From assembly GCF_030848805.1 (NCBI RefSeq), contig NC_092365.1, positions 16,022,486-16,086,485 on the forward strand: 64,000 bases of DNA, given 5' to 3'. Of this stretch, positions 1 to 12,577 are shown one piece after another. This stretch comes from Temnothorax longispinosus. Taxonomy: Eukaryota; Arthropoda; Insecta; Hymenoptera; Formicidae. Position numbers and translations under genes: made by a program. The notes beneath the pieces are model-generated. The model saw only the letters and a program-made list of their open reading frames with translations, did no database searches and was not told where the DNA came from. Every line of letters begins with the position of its first letter. The stretch's first letter is position 1.

Positions 1-164
1 TCCTTCTTTCGAATGGTTGTCAATGATAACGGAAAACGTACTGTTTGCGGTATGTAAACGCGTGTGGCTGAAAAAGACTAAATTTTATCTTTTACTTTAT
101 TATTTATCTGTACTCATATACGCTGTGAAAAAATACATAAACTTACACAAAACTTGCCTTACAA

Positions 165-743
165 CACGGAAAAAGGTATTCACCGTATGAGATCATTCAA
201 GGCGGACCATGAAACGCGCTGCGCCCTGCCACTACGCTGGGCCCTGGGCCGTGTCCCCCACTCTCTTCCGTCGTGCGCCCATGTCAAAACACGCTGTTCG
301 CGCTGCACGCGAAAAATATATAAGATAGTATGTTAAGGAGAAAAAAGAAAACGTAATTTTTCTCTCGTACGTAACCGCGATATACAGCTTCGCTCTTGAC
401 GGTCACCCATTACAGGGATCGTTTAATAACGCTGCTAACGTCTATCCTCGTACTAAGCACGGTATTTTTCCGTGCATCGCACCGGCTTTCGCGTTGCGAA
501 CGTAGCACGTCGTATCGTGCGCCCATGTCAAAACACGTGCGGCAGCGACGGAAGAAAGTGGGGGACACGGTCCAGCGTAGTGGCAAGGCGCAGCACGTTT
601 TATGGTCCCCCACTTTCTTCCGTCGCAAACACGTACGGCAACGACGGAAGAAAGTGGGGGACACGGCCCAGCGTAGTGGCAAGGCGCAGCGCGTTTCATG
701 GTCCGCCTTGCATGATCTCATACGGTGAATACCTTTTTCCGTG
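165..743. repeat. Fold-back repeat with ~105-bp inverted arms
   Basis: The left arm (about 165-275) and the right arm (about 638-743) are near-identical reverse complements. Both ends read CACGGAAAAAGGTATTCACC going inward, and the arms differ by a few substitutions and a 6-7 bp insertion. The right half holds a second, smaller hairpin: a GGAAGAAAGTGGGGGACAC block near 549 faces its reverse complement near 606-625, and the 545-600 block recurs directly at 634-692. No open frame in it resembles a transposase, so this looks like a non-autonomous MITE or fold-back element. I see no clear target-site duplication. Confidence 0.8.
312..436 (+). repeat. 125-bp direct repeat, copy A (in fold-back loop)
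   Basis: This segment recurs at 1268-1392 in the same orientation, 956 bp downstream, with essentially one visible substitution (GGTCACCC here, GGCCACCC there). It lies in the loop of the 165-743 fold-back element. Both copies begin at an AAAAATATATAAGATAG run and end at AATAACGCTGCT. The near-identity points to recent duplication or capture. It shows no coding signal. Confidence 0.85.
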
Positions 744-1267
744 AATACAGTAGATTTATTTTTATTTTTAATTATTACTGAGTTAATGATAAGTTATAAT
801 CTCATATCGTTAATCGTATATCTCATTTGAATACCACGAATAATACTCAAAACGCGAACGGATGTCACGAGTAATTAAAAAAAAATTTTATTATTTTTTT
901 CGCCCTTTATCACCAAGCCACGTAGATACAAACCGTGAAGAACATCCGTGAACTACGTATTACCGATATTTTCGGCCTTTTACTCCCTCTGGCCGATTTA
1001 AAGGTCTAATATTTGCAGAAAACGAGCGTGCGAAATCTGGTTCGATGAACTGCCGGGAAGGGTGAACGTACCAATGACCCGATAAAAATGATAAGAAACG
1101 CAATTCGTAACATCAACCTGATAAGTTGAGTCATCTTTCGAACGGATGATTCTCGTACATTTTTTCCTTACACTGTCATCCACGCAGTTTTATATACGTG
1201 AAAAAAGGGGGAAGTACAGATAATTTTTACGCCTTATTTACAGAATAAATTCACTTGTTGCGATAAA

Positions 1268-1392
1268 AAAAATATATAAGATAGTATGTTAAGGAGAAAA
1301 AAGAAAACGTAATTTTTCTCTCGTACGTAACCGCGATATACAGCTTCGCTCTTGACGGCCACCCATTACAGGGATCGTTTAATAACGCTGCT
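1268..1392 (+). repeat. 125-bp direct repeat, copy B
   Basis: This is the partner of 312-436, in the same orientation but outside the fold-back element. Flanking similarity fades within about 15 bp on the right (a weak match around CCTCGTA) and stops at once on the left. It shows no coding signal. Confidence 0.85.
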
Positions 1393-4300
1393 CTTGCCGT
1401 TAACCTCGTAAACGACGGCAACAGTGTATCCGTAATACTACGAGGGACACGAAACCCGTTCGAACATGTTCGCGGTAGACGCGTGTCGCGCGACGAGCGA
1501 TAACACTCCTTCCCGCCGCGATAATTGCCTCGATAATTAAGGCGCTTCGTTAATCGCTGGAGACCTTAAACTTTGGACGTTTCTTCTTCCTCCAGGGCGT
1601 TCCTTGAAGGGAGAACCCGTTCCAAACAGGTATGGATCAGGTGAATCATTGCCTGACTACTAATTGTAGTTTATTTGAAAAAAAATTAAGCGCGATGCAA
1701 ACGCGCTTCCCGAAACGGAATAAATCTCGCTTACGTCAATCGATATGTGCGTTGCAAATATTTTAGAAACCGACTAGAATTAGAATCAAGCGTATAAGTG
1801 GTTTTACGCGTCCATCAACATCTCTGGATGTTAAGCCAGAAGCTTTAAATCATCATAGTGATGTAGATGAGCTTGTTACCATCATAGATATGCATACATG
1901 CACGGAATAAGGAGCCTCTGTTGGCGTTAGAATTCCGCAGAAGCCGACAAATGAAGATATAGTGTGTATTTCGCCCAGTTGCGAACACGACATAATTTAT
2001 ACACGCGCGCATTATAATCTATTACCACGGAGTAAGTTCGCTCCAAAGCAGAATACAGCGAAGATTTAACGTCGCCAGATTTTTAAAACGCGCGATTCGC
2101 ATTTTTTGCAAAGTATTTTTTACGCCACTGAAACTATATCGCAGAGATCTATTGCCGATTCCGGATAGGATCGTCCTGAACACGAAAGATTCTGTCCGGT
2201 TTGCACGGCTGAAACAAAGTAACGCAGGTTCCCGGACCGATGACCAGCATCCACCCACGCGATCGCGGTGGTCGTTCTAAAAATATACAGTCCGGTACGG
2301 CGCGCGTACGGTGCTACCGGTTTTAAATCTCGGCCGCTATCGGATGGCGACCGGTACGCTACACGTTGCACGACGTGATGCCTTACGTCGAAATAAAACG
2401 ACGCGACGGGGTTGCGAAAGACCGGGAAGGAAGGGTTGCTTGCCGGACGTTTCTAGATGCTAAACGCGGAGATCGTTAATCGAACGTTGACCAGTACCCG
2501 CGACAGTGACTCCGATTACGAGGAGCTCGAAGGCAGTTATTAAGTCGACATTTGCATCCACGACTAATAGATTTCGCGAGATACAATTATGATTTTTCCA
2601 CAACGACGGAAAATTGCAACGCCAAGTATTTATATTTATAAGGTTGTCTTGAAAGTCAAGTCCACGTGAGTCAGATGAGTGTAATCCAATATAGTTTTAA
2701 AATCGATGATAGAATTTTTATAAATGGAATTGATCGATAAGAAAATTAAAGATTGATAAGAATGTGAAAAGTACGGGATATATCAGATCTTCCTTATAAA
2801 AATTAAAATTTAATCAGAGCTGTACCGTTATGATTGTATCTGTGTCATTCATGAGAAAGGATTTTGTTTACTTATGTGATTAAAATTAATTATCAAAAAC
2901 TTGATAAGACGCATCTTGTCATAACGTGTATTATAAAACGTTTAGTATTGCACACATATTGTGTAATATTTCGTAATTAAACTTTTTCCTCATTTTTTTA
3001 CGTCTCGAATAAAACTTCTTATATGTAAAAATTATAGGCATCAAAATATCTTCCGAAGTTCTTGCAACTAATTGTAAGTTTAACTTCGTTAAGCGAATCG
3101 ACTTCTCGTACAATGACGGCACAATCAACTCGTCCCTCTCTGAAGCCGCCTCTTTGACTTTTACGTACATTGAGACAATTGGCTTCGCAGAAGTGGCGTC
3201 TCTCATAACGAGCAGTTCCTGTGAGACGCGCGGTGAAGTTCACGTATCGATCCACCGCGAGAATCCCAAGGTTCAAGGCTCCTCCGTTGAAACATCCGCG
3301 CGCGAAATTATCAGCGACGGTGCGTTATTGACGCGCGTGATATCTCTCGACGCATCGCGACCGATATAAGCGTCCATCGATATCGACATCGCCATTCCGT
3401 CGAACTACGGCCAGGACGCGCACATCTCGATACACGCATCGACTCCGGTTTCCACGTTCTACAGTGGTAATGTCATCTCTCTGTAACGTCATCCCCGACG
3501 CGTCCAAGATATTCACCTGGCCTTTAACTCCCACGTCTGATATCCAATGACAGTGTCTCTCCTCGCGCCTCACTTCTGACATTAATCTGTTGTTCTCTCC
3601 CTTTCGCTCTTTATCTTTCACTTTCTCTCTCTTCAGGCTCGCGTACACACGCCAAAGAGACGACGCGTCGATTGCCTATCGATTCGAGTGGTGCTCACGT
3701 TCACGCTTTCGAGATTGTTTAACACGCTTCTATCGTGCCAGCGTTGCGTTATGCGTCTGATGAATGAAAATTCATAGAAGTGAAGTGCATTCCGTTTTTT
3801 TTTCCGTCGATTGACCGAACGTCAATCTTGTTCGAATAAAATTGCGTTTCCATGTTTGAAGTGTGAAAATGAAATCTGTAAGGTAAAGCAAAAGAAAGCA
3901 CGTGCGATACATTTTCGCGACATTTGATCCTTGAACGTGTTAAATATTCCCGAATTGGATTTCATTGCAGAGCGCGATTAAAATTTGTGCGAACTTTACG
4001 TGTAATAAAAAGAGCAACGTTAATGGTAATACATTGACTTTTTCCTTGATCCACGTTGAATGTGTGATTCCATTTTTCACGCGCGTCGTGCATGCCCTCG
4101 CGCAAGCCAATATGCTCATATTTATTTATGTAGTCGCGTTCTCTCGTGTAGCTGGCGCACGGTGCACCGTATGCATCATGAATCAGCGCGCGCAATGGCA
4201 GCGTATTGTATTCTTGTTTCTCCGTTTTCTCGTCCATTCATCGGCTGCACCAAAAAAAAAGACTTAACCATAGCGATGCCGCGAATATCATTCGCATTGT

Positions 4301-5869
4301 CACAAATTATCGGGAAATTAAGCGTAAGCGAGTTGTCTCGTGTTCCATTTCGCTCATCCGTCCCTAATTAATTATAAGTATGTCCGAGCTCATTAACTCG
4401 GCGTGTAGTCATTCGAGCGATTAAAATTGATCTTTGACACTGCAGACCGATATTCATTATCGTTCGAGCGTCTATTATTATCGATTATAGGCGCGGTGAA
4501 TTCAACAGTATCGATGATGGTATCGCGTTAATATTTATCATTAATATCAATGAAATACCGCTGACAATATTTTGTCGATACACGTATCAAGACATCCATT
4601 TGACGAATTAATATGCAATATCGAAGAATCTCGTTAAAATACTAAAAAATCGGTAAAACTGGACAACTAAAATTAGAACGAGAAACGAAACTATATCTCG
4701 CATGAAAGTAACGTTTAACTTTTTTCAGTTTTCTCCGGGAGTTTAATTTTAACGGTGGTAAAATAAACGTTTCCGATTTGCGGCCGCATCCCCACCCCCG
4801 TGCGGAGCTCGTACTTGGTCGCGTAAACTGCGCAGTTGCGCTCGAGTGTCGTTTTGTCGTGTCATACGCGCCTTTACGGCTCCGAGGTGCACGCGAACGC
4901 CGGTACTCTCGTGTGCGTGGCCTCTCACTCTCTCCCTCGTCGAGATCCCATTGCTACATGCTACACGCTCCGCTGTGTTTCGAGAATCGAGACTATGTCG
5001 CGCGCGCCACTGAGTTGCACTTGCGTCTTCCAAGCACGGACCGAGTCGCTCTCATATCAACATCCACTGAACGAAATGCCGTAGGAAAATCAAAGCAAAA
5101 AAGCATGAAATGCTCAAGAGGGCGAGAAAATGTACAAAATATTTCTTAATAGATTTCATGCTGACACCTAAAATTGAGATAAAAAGAAGAATAAAAGAAA
5201 ACAATTTGTCTGATTTTTATATAATTATAAGTGAATGATGTTATTAGTCATATATGTATATATTTTATTAAAAGCGTAAATATTCCATAATCCAAAATCC
5301 TAAAAATGCAGTATCTCGATATTAAAATATTTTTCGTACACTATGTGGATACTGGATACGCCGTGGTGTCTGGCGATTGCAAAAACATGATTGCAGTAAA
5401 TGTTAGCGTTCAAACGGAGCTCACTCACGGCGTCCGAAGAGCAAGACAATGTATTGTCACGCTCCTCGCGTGTCCCCCACTTTTTAGTGAATCGGCTACC
5501 CTCACCACAGGTTGCGCGCGCACGCACCCCCACTGCACAACCAATCGGTCGCGCGGGTAAAGCGGAGTAGGGATGTCTGCCGGTCGCTACCGCGAGGCAG
5601 AACGTGCGGACCGAGTGGCTGCGAAAGCACTCGAATCATTACCACGCCAAACCTCGAGGAGAACAGACGTGTTTCTCGTTTACCCTGAGCTCAGTCGAGA
5701 TTTCGTGTCGCTCCGTATTCTCGTCTTTCTTCGCCGCTCCCTGTTGTACGCGCGCCGCTCAAATATAACACGCGTGTGATATATCGCGCCAAAGAGGACA
5801 TCCGGCGGTATTATCGTCGCTCGTGAAACTATCGAGTCCGATCACTCTGATCTCGGTCGTGTCGCAAAA
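1393..5869. other. Noncoding region upstream of gene 1
   Basis: I find no exon that can be placed with splice signals. The region alternates CpG-rich patches (about 2000-2560, 3100-3750, 4740-5100, 5440-5860) with AT-rich tracts. Its open frames of 60-123 codons overlap on both strands and resemble nothing I know, as expected in CpG-rich DNA poor in stop codons. Enhancers of the downstream gene could lie here, but the sequence alone does not show it. Confidence 0.5.
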
Positions 5870-6714
5870 AATTTTACGGGACACCTCACGTGACTGTTCG
5901 CGCGAGATACTCTTGTGATCCGTAGTCACGGGTGACCCGACGTCACGGTCGACCCCCCGTATGTGTTACATCCTTACGAGTGACGTGAACCAACTGGTGC
6001 AGCCGCCAGCTAGACAACCGCGGGGACATTGAACGCGGCGATAGCGCGTTCGTGCTCCGGAATTCTCGCGCTCTTTCTCGAAGAGTCAACGGAAGTTCAA
6101 CGTGTTCCGTGCACAGTGCATTCGAGCAGCCGGTCAGCAGCCGTGAGAAGAGACAGTTTTGTATCTGCAATTCTCAGCAGGTGACTCTCTCAATTCGAAA
6201 GTGACTTTTCTTTTTTTTCTTTTTCCTCGTCTCAAGAGCGTCCGTCGAACAATATCGCCAGACGTGATATTGTTTCGAAAAAAAGTCTGGTTTTGAAAAA
6301 TCGAGAGAATTGTCAGAATTCGTGAAGTCTCAGAATAGCATTCTCTACGGTCTACTGCATGCGCGCACGCCACGTGCGATCCGGAATGATGAACTTTAAG
6401 AGCGTGCGCCGGTGAACTCGTAACCGATCACGTGTAGCGTTTCCGACGCGTTTACGATTCTGCGATTTACGAGAGCGAGATCTGGTTAGAGACTCCGAAC
6501 GGAGGAGTGATCTCCGGAGAGAGTGCGCGGGGGAGACACAGAGAGTGAACAGTGAACTCAACAACGGACATTGCTTGGTTCGGTTGCAGTGCGTCGATCC
6601 CGGGCTAGGCGGGAGCGGTAACGATACACGTAGCTTGGACTTGGACTCGAGCTACAAGCTGCCCGCAATTGCCCCGGTCGAATAGACGAGTCGGAGAGCG
6701 AGGAAAGCCATACC
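5870..6714 (+). promoter_or_regulatory. Putative promoter and 5' UTR region of gene 1
   Basis: This CpG-rich stretch leads into the gene 1 start codon. It contains an E-box-like CACGTG near 5887, a possible noncoding-exon donor (CAGCAG followed by GTGACT, near 6181) and a possible acceptor (GGTTGCAG, near 6588) that could start the exon carrying the ATG. An in-frame TAG at 6631-6633 with no ATG before 6715 fixes the first coding Met. No TATA box or initiator can be assigned confidently, so the transcription start is unknown. Confidence 0.35.
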
Positions 6715-6838
6715 ATGGCAATACCGTTTTTGCCCAACAACGAGGAAAACACGGCGGAGGAGGAGTTGATGTACCAGCTATATGTAACTCTGCACAATGC
6801 CCTCCGGAGCAGGAACGCCCATCATCCGTCGCGAAATC
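6715..6838 (+). CDS. Gene 1 exon 1: candidate BH3-only tail-anchored protein, N-terminus
   Basis: This is the first coding exon of a three-exon gene (6715-6838, 18863-19302, 26839-27018; 744 nt, 247 aa). The ATG has a fair context (TACCATGG) and is the first Met after the in-frame TAG at 6631. The exon encodes residues 1-41 plus one base, then a consensus donor (AAATC followed by GTGAGT). The lone C joins AT at 18863 to make His42, so the phase matches exon 2. The product starts with a short Pro/Asn segment and an acidic, probably helical stretch (residues 10-33, containing EEELMYQLYVTLHNALRSR). With the downstream BH3-like motif and hydrophobic tail, the product is most simply a mitochondrial-surface, BCL-2-binding death regulator. 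The exon structure is well supported; the function is inferred. It could instead be an unrelated tail-anchored protein. Confidence 0.78.
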
Positions 6839-9144
6839 GTGAGTTGAGCGATTTTTTAAGACATGTTCACCGTCGATGCGAAAGCTTTTTGAAGCGTCTT
6901 ATTATGCGCTCGTATCGAAATGTCCGCGTTATGCAATCTGGCAGGTCAAATCTGTCGTCGATCCATAAAGAGAGAGAGGAATAATTGACAGGTCGTCTCC
7001 TTACGTGCGTATGAACCCATGTTTCCGATCGAGCGGGCAGCTCGACTCTGAGATTAATAACGAAATGATCGGAGATAGTCGATAGGTAATTACATGTAGA
7101 AAGATAATGCTTGATGACTATGGCCGGAAATTGAACGATAGTCTCGACTGGAAAAGATTGAAAGAAAAAGTATTCTCGGCTGTCCGAGAAGAGATTATAT
7201 TTATTTGCTCCGAGAAGCGTATTGACGTAGGGCAAAATTTATCGTTATGAATTATCGTTAGTTAGAAGACTGTAATAGATCAAAAGTAATGAGAGTAAAG
7301 ATAATCGTGAAAGAGAATTTACTATTTTATTGAGAGCGATTATACCATGAGGTCAAATATGACGAATCACATATTATTTTTTTATATCTCTATTGGACAC
7401 TATTGTAAATAAAGTGTGATACTATTAGAAATAAAGCGCAACTTGCGCCGTACCTTTTTAGATTGCGTAGATTTTATATATTATAAAATAACAAGCGAAT
7501 ATATGAAAAAAAATCTGTTATGTGATTAATATTATAAATAAGTAAATATTATTAATATTATAATATTATATATAATTAAGACTGTTCAAATAAATATGCA
7601 ATTTGTCAAAAAATTGAATAAAAAGTCCTTGATTTATTCACAAGATCACTACGATTTTATAAGTAACTGAAGTGTTAACTTCGATAAAGTCGCTGTCTAT
7701 CGCTAATGCTACCTTAGAACATTAAGACTATCCGATCGCTAAAGCTACCAACTTGCTGACGGTCGAGATAAACGTAGTAAGGGTCGGTCGATAGCATCTC
7801 GGTCAGAATTCTGTAGTGCAACACGTGGTTGCGACGGGGAACAATTCGGAGCAACGCAAGAAATACGTGAGGGACCCGCGCGTGACATTTTAATTCTTGC
7901 GCTTAAGATGATTAATTTCTTACGTGCCGCAAATAATTCATACGGGCCGCTTTAACAGAAAAGTATACGTCAACGTACATCGCAAAAATATTAAGTTGCA
8001 CTTATAAAATTAGCATCATAAAAAATGCTCATTTAAAAGCAACTGATACTTATGCTGCGCACATCTCTTTTATACTAGATAAATATAATTTTGAAATCAG
8101 ATAGTTATATTGAGTTATATATTTATTCAATTAAATTTGCAATTATACTCGGTAAGAATAAAAGCCGTTTCTTGGAAAGACAGCGTCTTGTTTTAAAAAA
8201 GCTATATCGAATATTGGAGGACCTTTCAATTTTTCGTAAGTATTGCACCATATTGACAAAAATGATATCATTGATCGGGGTCATTGTCCCGCCGTGAATC
8301 ACCGTCGAAACATTTCGTTTGGTCCACGTAGCGAGAGGTAGATACCTTGTTTCTCAATTTCGCGCGATGCCTCGGGCGTGCGCCTTTGACGTCACTTCAG
8401 AGGTGATAGACAAAAACCGCAAAACCGCTTTGAGCATTCTTTGCAAATATACGTAGCATAGTAATTTCCCATAATATTTTTTTGACAAATGTTATATCGT
8501 GTTGAGTGAAATGACAAGTATTCGTTCTGCAGTTATATTTTTGTTAATTTGACATCTAAATGCACTCCTGCGTATTTGGAAATAAAGACAATTGAAGTTC
8601 GCAAAGCTTTGACGTAGATCTGTAATGGATTTTACAATTCAGTTTCAATATCATGAATATTTTATGTGTTATTGATATAAATCTATTTTTCTCTTTGAAA
8701 TTCTAACAATGTCGATTGGAAAATGCTTCCTGGTGTATGATAGCTGATGCTAGAAATAAATACGCCGCGACGCACGTCATCGTAAATCGCATGGCAATGT
8801 TCCTGCACTCGCAATTCCCGTTTAAAAAAGTCTCTTACAAATCTATTCGATCGTGGAGCGACGAATAAGACGGTTCTCGTGAGATTGCGATGTCTCATAT
8901 TCGGCGCACAGTAAAGTCCAACTTTACGAGAATGCAGCGAGAGGGGAGGGCGAGAATGGATCGTACGCGGGTAAAACAGATGTAGTGTGGGTGTAGAGCA
9001 TCGAGCAAAAGAGAGAGAAAAAGAGAGGGAGAGTATGGCAGACGATGTCCGGCCATGACCCTGCTCCGCTGGTCGTGCCTCCTTTACAGAGAAAAGAGAG
9101 GAGACCAGAGGAGCGAGGAGAATCGGCGACGTATGGAAAGAGAA

Positions 9145-9148
<4 letters not shown>

Positions 9149-9170
<22 letters not shown>
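9149..9170. repeat. (GA)n microsatellite
   Basis: A run of about eleven AG dinucleotides sits within a longer purine-rich stretch in intron 1 of gene 1. It produces spurious Arg/Glu-rich and Ser/Leu-rich frames. Confidence 0.95.
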
Positions 9171-9179
<9 letters not shown>

Positions 9180-11213
9180 CGACTGGTCAGCCACAGCACA
9201 CGCAGTAAAACGCGCTATAAAACGCGATGCAGCGCGACCCCGGCCGCGACGAAGCCCGAATCTCGGATGTCGATCGTGCTGGCGCACCTCGCAGAGAGAT
9301 TGCGGCTATCAACCGCAAGTGCGTGACATCATCGATTGCTCTCTCTTTCTCTCTTCCTCTCCCTTTCTCTCTCCCTTTCACGCCAGCAGCGTACGCCTCG
9401 CCGCTCTGTAAATCAAGTAGAAAATCCACAAGAGCTGGTATTCAATCCCCGGTGAAGCCTCGGTAAGGCGCGGAGTGGTTTCAAGCGATCTCCTACCAAT
9501 AAAAACATTATTACGGCATACGCTATTGCAATATATGTGTAGAAAATTACTGTCGCGCGATCGATCAATCTGCCTGAAACGATAAATCTCTGATATTGGC
9601 TTCTAAACAAGTGGAGCAGCAACAGTGATCGAAGTTTTATTAGCAGGGAATGTAAGAAAATTTACTTCCTTCATTATTTAACCGCGTTGCGGTTTGATAA
9701 TTCCGATTGAAAAGTCTTTACCAGAAATCGTCACGATAATATAATTTCAATGCTAAAAAAAATGAAAATAAAATTTAAAATATATTTCGAAATAGATATA
9801 GTACGCGTGCGGTAACGCTTACCGCACATTACTGTTGTAACACTTCACGGCTATTTGAACCGCGCCGTTAATGAATATCGTTGGTACAACGAATAATTTA
9901 TGGAGATTTAATCTTTCGACCGTGATGGATAATGTAATCCGCGGATAAATCCCTCGCTTTACATTGTATAATATATTTTATTGCATTTTGCTCGCCGTGA
10001 ATAAAGCCGTGCGTCAGGCAGAACGTAATTACCCGTGCCATATGCAATAATCAAATCTTCAATCGTAATACGTCGTTTTAATGCGAACGCACGTTGCTCT
10101 TATTCCGCCATTCGCGTAATTTTCATTTACGTGCGACGTTACAGCGAAATTGCATCATTTTATATTTTGTCGTTCGAATGTCAAAAGTTTATCTTCAATC
10201 TAGTTTGGAATTTTTTACCGATTTTTTTCATCAATATATACCTAGGTCTTTAAAAAAATTATCGAAATGAGATTCGGCACGTTTTTCCTTTTTACGATCT
10301 AAGAAAATGAAGAAGAAATTTATCAAGTAAGAAATCTAGAATAGTATATTCAAAGACTAACATGAAACACGGCATTCTTCAATTATTTACACCAATAATA
10401 AATATTCAATAATTTTCGTCGAGCAATCTATCGCACTGATAGGATTACGCGCCGACCAACACGAGGATTCCTCATCTATCCTGCGCGCGTTTAAATCACA
10501 CGTTACGATGCTCAGGCCCATTATTTCACGAACGGAAATAGTGTCGGGCCGCGCGCACGTTGCACGGAGGTCAATAACCATAGTTGCCGCGCTTTCGCGA
10601 GAGAAGATGCAGAATTGCCGCCGCGAGCACTCGCGTGGTTGCATCAAATCGGGGGTTGTTATTTATAGGAACAGCTGTGGGCATTCCCGCACCGCGCGGA
10701 GTCTTCTCGTAACATTTGCAGAAAACTTCCCCCTCGTCATCTCGTGCGCTCTCGCGCGCGAACAAACGCCTCGCGGGAGTGCGGCAATCGCGATTACGCG
10801 CGCGTCCCAAATGTATTTTAAGGCGGCCACCTCCTTCGGCCTTTTCAAAGATAGGATCGATCCGGACAGGGCGTACATTCTAATGAGACGTTTACTCGGA
10901 ATTTATCACGTTTCAGTCAGGTAATTCGTTGACACAAAGTACGTGATATGACAAAATTGCAATATATTCATATTTGCGCAATATTGATTTGCGAACAGAT
11001 TTCCGAAATTATAATACGGGTTAAATGAGTGACGTTTCGAACGTAGCAACTTATCTCGCTTTCTCATTTCATACTTTTTTCCCACAAGTCCGCTCTATAA
11101 GACGAATCAAATGATCGCGATCGCTCTAATCGGAGGAGTTTGATTTCTCGGTACGAGAAAGATCGGGTAACTCGTAACACGATATGCACTTGATACTGAA
11201 CTTCATATTATGT

Positions 11214-11234
11214 TTCTCTCTCTCTCTCTCTTTC
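11214..11234. repeat. (TC)n microsatellite
   Basis: An uninterrupted pyrimidine dinucleotide run in intron 1 of gene 1. Confidence 0.9.
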
Positions 11235-12275
11235 TCGTAAACTGTCTCACGCTATCGTAACTGCTCACAATTTTAGAGTAAAGACGAAGGCACGCTTGAA
11301 ACTATGCTCGAATAATGCTTCCCTATTAATAAATTCTAACTTAGATATAATTAGAAATTGTTAATTATATTGCCGTACTATCTCGCCGTGAAAGCTTTCT
11401 CATCGGCGACAAACCGAGCGTGAAAACTTCGACTATGACTTGCTTGATTTATCAAAGATATTCCACTTAGTATAGCGGCAGACGAGCGATCGATGCCGTC
11501 GGGATGAGAACAGTGACTCTAGTCTATAGACCTTATGAAATATTGAAAGGAATTCGTCATTGTAGATTGCTGAGTCTCTCTCCCGCGACCGCCGCCTCTC
11601 CCGCCATTCATACTCGCGAGAGCGACTGCTATTGACAGAATTCTTCAAAAATTCATCGCATCCCTCACTCGGACGGAGACTCCAATCTCTTTCTGTCCCT
11701 CTTTCCCTCATCGGCGATCCGTTATCGTCGCGTATAAACCGCGCTTTATCTCTCGTCGCAAGGCAGACACTCGAGGGCGCGACGTCGCTTCTTTTTATCT
11801 ATTCGCCCGTCGAGTTTATCGAATTTTTCTCCCTCTTTCTCGTTCTTCCTCTCTCTTTCCGATCTTTCGCGTTTTTCTGTCGGAGACGCCTCGTTAAACG
11901 TCGATAAATCAGCTCGTATGCGCGAAACGTCAGAGAAACGATAATAAACGCGTGTTGTAGCGGGTTCCGCACGACGAACGGAAATAGACGTTTAATTAAT
12001 TGCCGACGGTCACCGGTCGTTAGTCGTTACGCAAGTGTCGATGATCGGTATAAAGAAGCAATCACTGAAACTCAGAACTACATAATACCGCGGTTCGAAG
12101 GAATCAGAATAGTAACACAAAATTATCAATCTGCATTTCTTTCGCTCTTTGATTCCTGATTGTACATTATTGTCTTAGTTTCTAGAATAATGTCTAAATA
12201 TGTTGTTATAATTACATAAGTATAATAGGACTTGAATAATTCACATTATGACGTTGATACCAGCATACGGTGTAA

Positions 12276-12577
12276 ATACGGTGACCATATTGTCTGGGAG
12301 AAAATAAAGGACAAAAGGACCTGAAAATTTTAGGGCCTTTTTGTGTGTTCCAACATATTTCCAAACCAGTTTGTGACTGTCAGGAGTTCTCGTATTATGA
12401 AATTTTCTTGCATAGTATACCAAAATGGGATGCACAGTTTTCTTAAGTAGAAAAGAATTTGCTATTATTGTGAAAATAAAGGACAAAATTGAATTTTGAA
12501 AAAATTAATAAATCTAAAGGACAGTTACTTGAAATAAAGGACTGTCTTTTACAGTAAAGAACATATGGTCACCGTAT
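12276..12577. mobile_element. 302-bp MITE-like element with 15-bp terminal inverted repeats
   Basis: Both ends carry the same 15-bp terminal repeat, ATACGGTGACCATAT at 12276-12290 and its exact reverse complement at 12563-12577. The interior repeats AAATAAAGGAC three times (near 12303, 12475 and 12533). An 81-codon minus-strand frame fills much of the element but has no transposase motif. Size and structure fit a non-autonomous DNA transposon; I cannot assign a superfamily. No convincing target-site duplication is visible. Confidence 0.7.

Noticed and set aside
4778..5149. 123-codon + strand frame upstream of gene 1
   Set aside because: Arg-rich, no ATG context or splice signals tied to gene 1; more likely CpG-rich regulatory DNA.
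9045..9466. Overlapping Arg/Glu-rich and Ser/Leu-rich frames
   Set aside because: Produced by the (GA)n tract at 9149-9170 and the pyrimidine tract at about 9340-9380.
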